A program made the position numbers and the translations under genes. The notes below the pieces were generated by a model. The model was not told the origin of the DNA. It saw nothing but the letters and a program-made list of their open reading frames with translations, and ran no database searches. A DNA stretch of 6,573 nt from Chitinophagaceae bacterium (lineage in GTDB: Bacteria; Bacteroidota; Bacteroidia; Chitinophagales; Chitinophagaceae): contig JADGPY010000345.1 in the NCBI GenBank assembly GCA_017882205.1, forward strand, positions 1 through 6,573. The letters run 5' to 3'. Within the stretch, counting starts at the first letter, position 1. Each line of letters starts with the position of its first letter. Shown here in pieces: positions 1-5,996 of this stretch.

Positions 1-127
1 GATCTGTATGAGGACATGTTTGAAACTTTATCTGAGGGTTATACCATCAATAACCTTTTATTTGCCAACATGAATCTTTGGATTGTTTTGATGCTATTCG
101 TTCATCAGAAAATTGATAAAAATAAAA
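1..127. repeat. Terminal direct repeat, left copy
   Basis: These 127 bases are identical, base for base, to the last 127 bases of the window (6447-6573). The repeat lies wholly inside an AraC-type coding sequence and has no transposon-like ends, so it is best read as an end overlap rather than a biological repeat. An exact 127-base overlap is what a de Bruijn graph assembler using k=127 leaves on a contig that closes on itself. Merging the copies gives a 6446-bp circle. Confidence 0.97.
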
Positions 128-456
128 GGCTAAAAGATACGCCGATAGAAAAAATAATCAATTTCATGAAGAAAAAAATTACTGAAAAGTTAACTATCAA
201 AGAAATGGCTGCAATCATTTCATTTTCCCCATCCAATCTTTATAACCAGTTTAAATCACAGACAGGCTATTCACCTTTGGATTATTTTATTCATTTAAAA
301 ATTCAGTGTGCCTGTGATTATCTCAATAATACAGAATTAAGAATAAAAGAGATCGCACCATTAGTCGGTTATGATGATCAGTATTTATTTACCAGGATAT
401 TTACGAAGATCATGTGTCAATCTCCCCGAAGTTACCGCTTAACAATAAGAGTATAA
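1..456 (+). CDS. AraC-family transcriptional regulator, C-terminal part (continues from 5997-6573)
   Basis: This is the DNA-binding half of an AraC/XylS-type regulator. The frame is open from base 1, so the ATG at 16 is an internal methionine rather than a true start. When the window is closed through the 127-base terminal overlap, base 1 becomes codon 151 of a 301-residue protein that starts at 5997, a normal length for this family. The two helix-turn-helix units are visible: the first around LTIKEMAAIISFSPSNLYNQ (from about residue 214) and the second around LRIKEIAPLVGYDDQYLFTR, followed by the usual PRSYR end of the domain. By family knowledge such proteins activate nearby carbohydrate genes when a sugar binds the N-terminal domain. 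In the circle it lies directly upstream of the GH28 gene and downstream of the isomerase gene, which suggests it controls this cassette. The ligand is unknown. Confidence 0.93.
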   Translation, partial: DLYEDMFETLSEGYTINNLLFANMNLWIVLMLFVHQKIDKNKRLKDTPIEKIINFMKKKITEKLTIKEMAAIISFSPSNLYNQFKSQTGYSPLDYFIHLKIQCACDYLNNTELRIKEIAPLVGYDDQYLFTRIFTKIMCQSPRSYRLTIRV

Positions 457-506
457 TACCAAAATACTTTACGGGTATTGGCGATAGTAGTATAATCCAT
501 CTTTTT

Positions 507-526
507 AATAGTTTGGGCTATTTTTT
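507..526 (+). terminator. Weak candidate intrinsic terminator after the AraC gene
   Basis: A 5-bp stem AATAG/CTATT (507-511 with 518-522) closes a six-base loop TTTGGG and runs directly into four more T residues (523-526). The shape fits a rho-independent terminator about 50 bases after the AraC stop codon, but the stem is short and has only one G-C pair, so it would be a weak one. Confidence 0.25.
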
Positions 527-662
527 CAACGTATATTTAGTTATAAATTTATTTTACTATAATAAAAGCTTCTTTTTTCGAAAACCATTCACTATCATGC
601 TTTAAAAATCATAATTATGCTTCATCACTGCTTTATCGATTCTATAAGGCAACGCATACACA

Positions 663-691
663 TTTGTTCCTCTTTTATTGAAATGCGTTTG
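663..691 (+). promoter_or_regulatory. Weak candidate Bacteroidota-type promoter for the GH28 gene
   Basis: TTTG at 663-666 is followed after 17 bases by TGCGTTTG at 684-691. This resembles the Bacteroidota housekeeping pattern (TTTG near -33, TAnnTTTG near -7) with one mismatch at the second base of the -7 element. Transcription from here would leave a leader of roughly 140 bases before the GH28 start at 837. Such short degenerate motifs are common in AT-rich DNA, so this is only a candidate. Confidence 0.2.
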
Positions 692-836
692 TGCATTTAG
701 AAGCAGGGATGCCGAGTTATACTTTACCTAGCAAAAGAAAGTGCAATATTTTTAACGAGAAACTGGAAGACGAGTGTGAGTATTTTTTGGAGTTCAGGAG
801 TAATTTACCCTTAAGATTTTAAAATACATTATAACT

Positions 837-2276
837 ATGAAGAGAAGAAATTTTTTAGAGATTACATCCAAGAGTGCAATTGCCATGGGTATAGTACCAG
901 TTATTTTAAATAGTTCCTCCTGTAAAGCTGCAAAGGATTCAGCCCTTCAGCCGATTGATCCAATAAAGGCTCCGTTTGAGATGCCCCAATTGCAACGTCC
1001 GGTATTTCCTGACAAGACCTTTGATATCAGGGAGTTTGGTGCAAAAGGAGATGGCATGACAAAAAATACCGAAGCGTTTCGGCAAGCGATTGCAGCTTGT
1101 ACAGCAAGTGGTGGCGGCAAGGTGCAGGTTCCCGCAGGCAAGTGGCTGACTGGAGCCATCCACCTTAAGAGTAATGTAAACCTCCATATGGAAAAGGGGG
1201 CGGAACTCCATTTCAGCGACCGGCCTGATGATTATCTGCCAGTGGTTTTCACGCGGTGGGCGGGCTTCGAGGTCATGAACTATTCGCCACTGATCTATGC
1301 TATTGACTGCGAGAACATAGCAGTAACCGGCCCCGGCAAGCTCTACGGGCATGGCCAGGCTTGGTGGGGTTGGACACAGCTCGGAGTGGGAATGTATAAG
1401 GAGATACAGAACATGGTGCTTAATGGTGTGCCGCCAGAGAAACGGGTGTTCGGAAAGCCTGAATATGGACTCCGGCCGCAGTTTATCAACCCGGTACGCT
1501 GCCGAAATGTGCTATTGGAAGACTTCACCATTGCCCAGCCGGGCCCATTCTGGACAATCCAGTTCTTGTACTGCGAAAACATAATTGCTCGTGGACTGAC
1601 ACTTAATGTCAACATAGGCGGGCCGAACAACGATGGGATCGATCTGGACTCTTCACGCTACGCACTCATAGAGCATTGTATAATGGACACCGGAGACGAT
1701 GGGGTCTGTTTGAAGTCAGGCATCAACGAGGACGGCTGGCGGGTTGGGCGTCCAACAGAAAATATTGTGATACGACATATTCGCAGCCAAAACGGAATTT
1801 GGGGGGGGGTCAGCATAGGCAGCGAAATGTCAGGTGGTATTCGGAATGTATTAGTGCATGATTGTACTTTTATTGGAACGAATTTAAGTATTCACGTAAA
1901 GTCCAACTCCACACGCGGTGGGTTTGTTGAGCATATCTGGTTCCGAAATATTACGATGAAGGATATCCATGAGCAAGCCATCCTTTTCCAAATGGATTAC
2001 CCTGCAGGGATAATTGGTAAGGAGGCATACCCCATCGTCCGTGACATTGAAATCAGCAACATCACTTGCGATGGTGCATTGGTCGCAGCCAATGTGACCG
2101 GCTTGTCGGAGCGGCCTATTGAGCGTCTCATGCTGAAAAACGTCTTCATAAGGGCGGAGAAGGGTATGACATTCAACTGGGTTAATGATTTAACGCTCAG
2201 GAACGTGAAGTCTGAACCAATCAAAGGGGAACCAATATTATTAATGAACTGCAAAAATATTAAAAATGAGTCCTGA
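837..2276 (+). CDS. Exported GH28 family glycoside hydrolase (polygalacturonase-like)
   Basis: This 479-residue protein belongs to glycoside hydrolase family 28, right-handed beta-helix enzymes that hydrolyse galacturonan or rhamnogalacturonan backbones. The N-terminus begins MKRRNFLEIT, a twin-arginine-like RRxFL signal, followed by a hydrophobic stretch and a cysteine at residue 29 after SSS, suggesting a Tat-exported lipoprotein. The beta-helix begins with FDIREFGAKGDGMTKNTEAF near residue 62, typical of pectinases. The three catalytic aspartates appear intact: D266 in NNDG and D287/D288 in GDDG. Two other signature positions differ: the GHG histidine is W322 (IWGGVSIGSE) and the RIK arginine is H353 (HVK). 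Activity or specificity may therefore be non-standard. The start is the first ATG after an in-frame stop at 801. The core is richer in G+C than the neighbouring genes. The adjacent transporter and regulator support a role in pectin-type sugar use; the exact substrate is uncertain. Confidence 0.93.
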   Translation: MKRRNFLEITSKSAIAMGIVPVILNSSSCKAAKDSALQPIDPIKAPFEMPQLQRPVFPDKTFDIREFGAKGDGMTKNTEAFRQAIAACTASGGGKVQVPAGKWLTGAIHLKSNVNLHMEKGAELHFSDRPDDYLPVVFTRWAGFEVMNYSPLIYAIDCENIAVTGPGKLYGHGQAWWGWTQLGVGMYKEIQNMVLNGVPPEKRVFGKPEYGLRPQFINPVRCRNVLLEDFTIAQPGPFWTIQFLYCENIIARGLTLNVNIGGPNNDGIDLDSSRYALIEHCIMDTGDDGVCLKSGINEDGWRVGRPTENIVIRHIRSQNGIWGGVSIGSEMSGGIRNVLVHDCTFIGTNLSIHVKSNSTRGGFVEHIWFRNITMKDIHEQAILFQMDYPAGIIGKEAYPIVRDIEISNITCDGALVAANVTGLSERPIERLMLKNVFIRAEKGMTFNWVNDLTLRNVKSEPIKGEPILLMNCKNIKNES

Positions 2277-2638
2277 AGGTATTGGACGATATAAAAGATT
2301 ATTGTTTCAGCCAAAGGTAGCATAATCCTAACCGGGATTACATATCTGATATGCGAACCTATGACCAATGTGTTAAGAACTCTAATTACTTTAGGATGTA
2401 GGTGGTCATTACAAACTAGTGGTTGATGATTTTTCACAATTTCATCAGATTGCCAGTTATGCATTGGATAATGTAATTCTAGCTGAATTAAAAGCTGATT
2501 AAAAGTTAATTTATAGAATTTTATGGTTGTTATCGGTTTTGGTTGATCAATATTTTATGAAGTAAAGTATTATAAAATCACCCTTTATTGACCTTAGGAT
2601 AAATGGATTTGATGATTGTTTATAAAATAGATTGCTAA
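2277..2638. other. Intergenic region between the GH28 and transporter genes, possible gene remnant
   Basis: This 362-base AT-rich region has no intact gene. It separates the GH28 gene from the transporter gene, so the latter probably has its own promoter. A protein-like 35-codon open stretch without a start runs from 2395 to the stop at 2500-2502 (begins DVGGHYKLVV, ends ILAELKAD). Just before it, a second open stretch in another frame covers 2321-2398. Together they could be the decayed end of a lost gene, but runs of this length also arise by chance. A 6-bp inverted repeat TAATTC/GAATTA (2474-2490) and an imperfect 12-base tandem repeat (2481-2504) are present. The long antisense frame across 1997-2464 looks like a shadow of the GH28 gene. 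Confidence 0.5.
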
Positions 2639-3913
2639 ATGGAATTGATCACTGAAAAAGAAAATAAGGGTGATAGTAATTACAGATGGAAGATTTTGGC
2701 TTTGCTGTTCTTTTCCACGACCATCAACTATCTCGACCGGAATGTATTGAGTATACTGGCGCCGACACTTCAAAAAAAATACGGATGGAGTGAAATAGAT
2801 TATGGATACATTGTTACTGCCTTTCAACTTGCATACGGGTTAGGTGTAATTTTTGTTGGCAAGCTGCTTGACAGGTTCGGCAACCGCGTCATATTCGCAA
2901 TTGCTATTCTTGCATGGAGTTTGGCCGGTATGGGCCATGCTCTTGCAAAGACTGTTATTGGATTTGCTCTTGCAAGATTTTTTTTGGGATTGGGAGAATC
3001 AGCCAATTTCCCGGCATCTGTAAAAACAGTGGCCGAATGGTTTCCCAAGAAAGAAAGAGCACTGGCTACAGGCATTTTCAATGCCGGTTCCAATATCGGC
3101 GCTATACTTGCTCCGTTATTAATACCCTTTGTTGTCTTAAGCTATGGATGGCAATGGGCGTTCATTTTCACGGGATTTCTTGGCGTGATCTGGTTGTTTT
3201 GCTGGCTGGTTTCTTACCAGGTGCCGGAAAAACACAAAAAAGTTTCTGCAGTCGAACTGGCGTATATTAACTCCGATGAACCGGAATCCTTAGCAAAAAT
3301 AGGTTGGTTGAAACTGGTAGTACGCAGGGAAACCATCACTATATGCTTATCCCGGTTTTTTACAGACCCTGTATGGTGGTTTTTATTGTACTGGCTGCCA
3401 AAGTTTCTGGATAAACAGTATGGGGTAGGCCTGACTGGGTTGGAGATACCTCTTATTACCATATATATCGTGGCGGACCTGGGAGGTATTGCAGGGGGAT
3501 GGTTATCATCTCATTATATCAAAAACGGAATGAGTATCGACAGATCAAGAAAAAGAACCATGTTGTTGTGTGCATTATGTGCCTTGCCTGTCATATTTAT
3601 TGCGCAAGTACCACCTCTTTGGGTAAGCATAGGTTTAATAAGCTTGGCTGGTGCTGCGCATTGCGGATGGGCAGCGAATATATTCACCCTCGTTTCAGAC
3701 CAGTTCCCTAAAACCGCCGTTGCAACAATTATTGGTATATCCACGTTTGCGGCTGTCTTGGGAAGTGTGCTGGTTTCTTCCGCCGTAGGCTTTGTGCTGG
3801 AAAAAACCGGTAGCTATTCGCTGATTTTCGCTACAATGGGATTTATGTACCTTCTCGGATGGATTATTATTAAGATAGGAATTCCGAGAATCAAATCAAT
3901 TTCATTTAACTAA
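2639..3913 (+). CDS. MFS transporter, anion:cation symporter family, ExuT (hexuronate)-like
   Basis: This 424-residue inner-membrane protein has the composition and length of a 12-helix major facilitator. TM1 carries INYLDRNVLSILAP (residues 29-42), the hallmark of the anion:cation symporter family that includes the hexuronate transporter ExuT. The loop between TM2 and TM3 has the MFS motif GKLLDRFGNR (74-83), and the family-typical block GLGESANFPASVKTVAEWFP is at 117-136, followed by ERALATGIFN. A hydrophilic central loop (about 195-225) separates the two halves. In ExuT-type proteins the substrate is an acidic sugar taken up with protons. Next to a GH28 enzyme, uptake of galacturonate or a related uronate is the natural guess, but no residue proves it. 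The start is fixed by an in-frame TAA directly before the ATG. The oxygenase gene follows after 29 bases, so the two are probably co-transcribed. Confidence 0.92.
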   Translation: MELITEKENKGDSNYRWKILALLFFSTTINYLDRNVLSILAPTLQKKYGWSEIDYGYIVTAFQLAYGLGVIFVGKLLDRFGNRVIFAIAILAWSLAGMGHALAKTVIGFALARFFLGLGESANFPASVKTVAEWFPKKERALATGIFNAGSNIGAILAPLLIPFVVLSYGWQWAFIFTGFLGVIWLFCWLVSYQVPEKHKKVSAVELAYINSDEPESLAKIGWLKLVVRRETITICLSRFFTDPVWWFLLYWLPKFLDKQYGVGLTGLEIPLITIYIVADLGGIAGGWLSSHYIKNGMSIDRSRKRTMLLCALCALPVIFIAQVPPLWVSIGLISLAGAAHCGWAANIFTLVSDQFPKTAVATIIGISTFAAVLGSVLVSSAVGFVLEKTGSYSLIFATMGFMYLLGWIIIKIGIPRIKSISFN

Positions 3914-3942
3914 ATGACTTTTTTAATATAAAAACAAAAAAT

Positions 3943-4743
3943 ATGGGACATTTTAAAAAATTATCCGAAGCAGACTCAGCTTCCTTCGAAAGAGACGGTT
4001 ATGTAGTGGTTAAATCCATGTATACAAAAAAGGAAGTTGACCTTTTGATGCAAGTTGCGGAAAAGGATAACGTGATACAGCGTAATACTTATGGTAGAAA
4101 AGATAAAGATGGCAACACTACTAAGTTAGCTTTATGGTTTGCTTTAAGCGATAATATTTACAGCCTGTTTGCCCGTTCCAATAGGATGCACAGCGGCGTA
4201 AAACTTTTACTGGGGGGTGAACCGGCACATTTCCATACCAAGCTGATGCAAAAGGAACCATTTGTGGGTGGCGCATGGGAGTGGCACCAGGATTATGGTT
4301 ACTGGTATAATGATGGATTTTTATTTCCCCAGATGATTAGCGTGATGGTAGCTTTAACAGAAGCCAACAGAGAGAATGGTTGCTTACAGGTTATCAAAGG
4401 ATCGCATTTAATGGGCAGGGTAGAACATGGTATTGCCGGCGGGCAGAAAGGAGCTGATATGGAAAAAGTCAATAATGCCCTTGAACGCATGGAACTAGTA
4501 TATGTGGATTTGGAGCCGGGGGATACCTTGTTCTTCCATTGTAACTTACTCCACCGTTCAGATAAAAATACCAGTTCCAGTCCAAGATGGTCATTGATAT
4601 CAGCCTTTAATCTGGTCAAGAATAAGCCGTATAAAGAACAGAATCCTTCGTGTTATACACCAGTTGAACCAATGCCTGACGAAGCGATAATGGAAGGGAA
4701 ACTGTCATCGTATATGAAAGATGCTGAATTTCTCCGGTCATAA
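3943..4743 (+). CDS. Phytanoyl-CoA dioxygenase (PhyH) family Fe(II)/2-oxoglutarate oxygenase
   Basis: This 266-residue cytoplasmic protein belongs to the PhyH superfamily, which couples oxidation of a substrate C-H bond to decarboxylation of 2-oxoglutarate at a non-haem iron. The N-terminal FERDGYVVVKSMYTKKEVDLL block is typical of the family. The iron-binding facial triad is visible: H115 and D117 in WHQDYGYW, and H204 in LLHRSDKN (H199 lies nearby). R215 in SSSPRWSLISAFN is the likely 2-oxoglutarate carboxylate-binding residue, and GCLQVIKGSH is the conserved strand before the distal part. Everything needed for catalysis seems present. The 29-base, A-rich gap (AAAAACAAAAAAT before the ATG) after the transporter gene indicates one operon, so the imported compound is a good candidate substrate. 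Members of this family act on very different molecules, including ectoine, alkaloids and lipids, so the reaction cannot be named. Confidence 0.93.
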   Translation: MGHFKKLSEADSASFERDGYVVVKSMYTKKEVDLLMQVAEKDNVIQRNTYGRKDKDGNTTKLALWFALSDNIYSLFARSNRMHSGVKLLLGGEPAHFHTKLMQKEPFVGGAWEWHQDYGYWYNDGFLFPQMISVMVALTEANRENGCLQVIKGSHLMGRVEHGIAGGQKGADMEKVNNALERMELVYVDLEPGDTLFFHCNLLHRSDKNTSSSPRWSLISAFNLVKNKPYKEQNPSCYTPVEPMPDEAIMEGKLSSYMKDAEFLRS

Positions 4744-4843
4744 TCTATTTTTATATTTCTACCCAAGTTGGTCTTTCGAAAAAAATGAAAGCCCCAAAAA
4801 GTATAATACCAACAGGGGCGAAGTATAAAAATTATATTTTGCG

Positions 4844-4862
4844 AACTTATATTTTATAAGTT
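4844..4862. promoter_or_regulatory. Perfect 8-bp inverted repeat, candidate operator or AT-rich hairpin
   Basis: AACTTATA and its exact reverse complement TATAAGTT flank a 3-base TTT centre. It sits 101 bases after the oxygenase stop and 142 bases before the isomerase start. No T-run follows it, which argues against an intrinsic terminator and leaves a protein-binding site or a weak RNA hairpin as options. AraC-family proteins usually bind direct repeats, so a different regulator is possible. Confidence 0.35.
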
Positions 4863-4881
4863 GTTTGGGTTAAAAATTTTT

Positions 4882-4916
4882 TATAGCAGTAGTCGTCGGA
4901 ACGACCTATAGTTTTT
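4882..4916 (+). terminator. Candidate intrinsic terminator after the transporter-oxygenase operon
   Basis: An inner stem GTCGT/ACGAC (4892-4896 with 4901-4905) closes a CGGA tetraloop. It is extended by an outer stem TATAG/CTATA (4882-4886 with 4906-4910) across a 5-base left-hand bulge. GTTTTT follows at once (4911-4916). The shape fits a rho-independent terminator reading rightward, roughly 140 bases after the oxygenase stop codon. The bulge weakens it. Confidence 0.4.
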
Positions 4917-5004
4917 CATAGCATAATCGTTGTGTTATTCACTTAGGCATATATCCTGTGGCATCTTTGATTGCCTATTGCTTAAATGCTTTTAATTATT
5001 AAAG

Positions 5005-5817
5005 ATGAACGTTTTATTTTTTTGCCCCCGTTGGGGGAGTGAACACTTCAACTGGGACAGTTTTTGCAACAAAGTTAAAGCCTCTGGCTATAATGGAATT
5101 GAAGCTGGTGTACCGTTTGATGAAGATGAAAAAATTCAAATGAAAAATGCACTTCAAAAATATGAATTGCAGTTCATTGGCCAGTACTGGCAATCTTTTG
5201 AAAAAGATTTTCAAAAAAACCTCGCTTCATACATACTACACCTTCATCATCTGGCTTCATTGAATCCTGTTAAGATAGATGCACAAACCGGCAAAGATTA
5301 TTTTTCGCTGGAACAAAACAATACACTGTTTGATGCAGCGACTGAATTTACAGATACAACTGGCATTCTCATAACACATGAAACTCACCGCAACAAAGCC
5401 TTGTTTGCAGCGCCCATTGCATTGCAGTACTTAAAACAAAATCCATCATTAACAATCACCGCTGATTTTTCCCACTGGTGCAATGTATCAGAAAGCTACC
5501 TTGAAGACCAGCAGGAAACTATTGATATTGCTGTGCAACATGCCATACATATACACGCAAGGGTAGGGCATACACAAAGTGCTCAAGTGACAGATCCACG
5601 CTTTCCTGAGTGGCAGGAAGCTTTAGAGCATCACCTGCAATGGTGGAGAAAAATTTACCAGCATCATCTGCAACAACAAAAACCAACACTTACCATTACC
5701 CCGGAATTTGGGCCAGCACCTTACATGATGCATCATCCTGTAACCAAAGAACCATTGGCAAATCAATGGGAGATCAACTGTTGGATGATGGAATATCTAA
5801 AAGAGCATTTAATTTAG
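5005..5817 (+). CDS. Sugar phosphate isomerase/epimerase-like TIM-barrel protein
   Basis: This 270-residue cytoplasmic protein resembles the xylose-isomerase-like TIM-barrel superfamily (AP endonuclease 2 fold), whose members isomerise or epimerise sugars, keto-sugars or inositols using a divalent metal. The N-terminal strand MNVLFFCPRWG leads into a helix and GYNGIEAGVP, the usual first two barrel strands. Likely metal-site residues follow in the expected order at strand ends: E126 in THETHR, D154 in ADFSHW, H184 in HIHARVGH, and E234 in TPEFGP. The length is normal for a single-domain member. The frame starts with ATG after an AT-rich leader (TTTAATTATTAAAG). It is separated from the oxygenase gene by 261 bases but lies on the same strand within the cassette, so it probably acts on the same sugar or its oxidised product. 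The substrate cannot be read from the sequence. Confidence 0.88.
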   Translation: MNVLFFCPRWGSEHFNWDSFCNKVKASGYNGIEAGVPFDEDEKIQMKNALQKYELQFIGQYWQSFEKDFQKNLASYILHLHHLASLNPVKIDAQTGKDYFSLEQNNTLFDAATEFTDTTGILITHETHRNKALFAAPIALQYLKQNPSLTITADFSHWCNVSESYLEDQQETIDIAVQHAIHIHARVGHTQSAQVTDPRFPEWQEALEHHLQWWRKIYQHHLQQQKPTLTITPEFGPAPYMMHHPVTKEPLANQWEINCWMMEYLKEHLI

Positions 5818-5878
5818 TTTTTGAAAACAACCTTGACGATAATGTTGGCTCTCCAAAATGTATTTTTCCAATTATTGT

Positions 5879-5904
5879 GAGGCGACTGCAACCTCTTTAT
5901 TTTT
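5879..5904 (+). terminator. Weak candidate terminator after the isomerase gene
   Basis: A 4-bp G-C-rich stem GAGG/CCTC (5879-5882 with 5892-5895) with a 9-base loop is followed by TTTATTTTT (5896-5904). It is placed about 60 bases after the isomerase stop codon, between it and the AraC gene, so it may separate the two transcripts. The short stem keeps confidence low. Confidence 0.3.
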
Positions 5905-5949
5905 GACCCTATGAACAAGTGGATAATTCTAATAATCTATTTTGTACAT

Positions 5950-5964
5950 TTATGAAATTCATAA
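5950..5964. promoter_or_regulatory. Palindrome upstream of the AraC gene, candidate operator
   Basis: TTATGAA and TTCATAA form a perfect 7-bp inverted repeat around a single central A. It ends 32 bases before the AraC start codon at 5997, where a transcription factor could block or recruit RNA polymerase. No T-run follows, so a terminator is unlikely. Whether the regulator itself binds here is unknown. Confidence 0.35.
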
Positions 5965-5996
5965 GATAAACTGCCTGGCTTAAAACAAACAGAATT

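Larger units (their letters stand above)
457..836. other. Intergenic region between the AraC regulator and the GH28 gene
   Basis: This 380-base AT-rich stretch holds no convincing gene. The only sizeable open frame, a 63-codon one beginning at 414, overlaps the AraC end in another frame and has low-complexity, AT-driven composition. The region probably carries the end of the regulator transcript and the promoter and leader of the GH28 gene. Two small hairpins lie in its first 75 bases: AATAC/GTATT at 463-479 and AATAG/CTATT at 507-522. I see no tRNA, riboswitch or mobile element. Confidence 0.6.
4744..5004. other. Intergenic spacer rich in inverted repeats before the isomerase gene
   Basis: This 261-base AT-rich spacer has no gene but several inverted repeats in series. 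GCCCC/GGGGC (4791-4795 with 4815-4819) encloses the small palindrome GTATAATAC (4801-4809). TATAA/TTATA lies at 4824-4836. A perfect 8-bp repeat AACTTATA/TATAAGTT with a TTT centre is at 4844-4862. A bulged hairpin follows at 4882-4910. The spacer probably ends the transporter-oxygenase transcript and holds the start signals of the isomerase gene. Confidence 0.6.

Noticed and set aside
1..127. The terminal repeat as a long terminal repeat of a transposon or phage
   Set aside because: It lies inside one continuous coding frame, has no inverted ends or target-site duplication, and no transposase, integrase or phage gene is present. A contig end overlap explains it better.
451..459. TATAAT inside GTATAATAC as a sigma-70 -10 box
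   Set aside because: Bacteroidota promoters use a different -7 motif (TAnnTTTG), there is no matching -35 element, and the site overlaps the AraC stop codon.
414..605. 63-codon open frame on the plus strand after the AraC gene
   Set aside because: It overlaps the AraC 3' end in another frame and its Phe/Ile/Asn/Tyr-rich product reflects AT-rich spacer rather than a real protein.
1997..2464. 155-codon open frame on the minus strand
   Set aside because: Most of it lies opposite the well-supported GH28 gene, the product shows no recognisable domain, and the part beyond the GH28 stop is AT-rich spacer. It is best read as a shadow frame.
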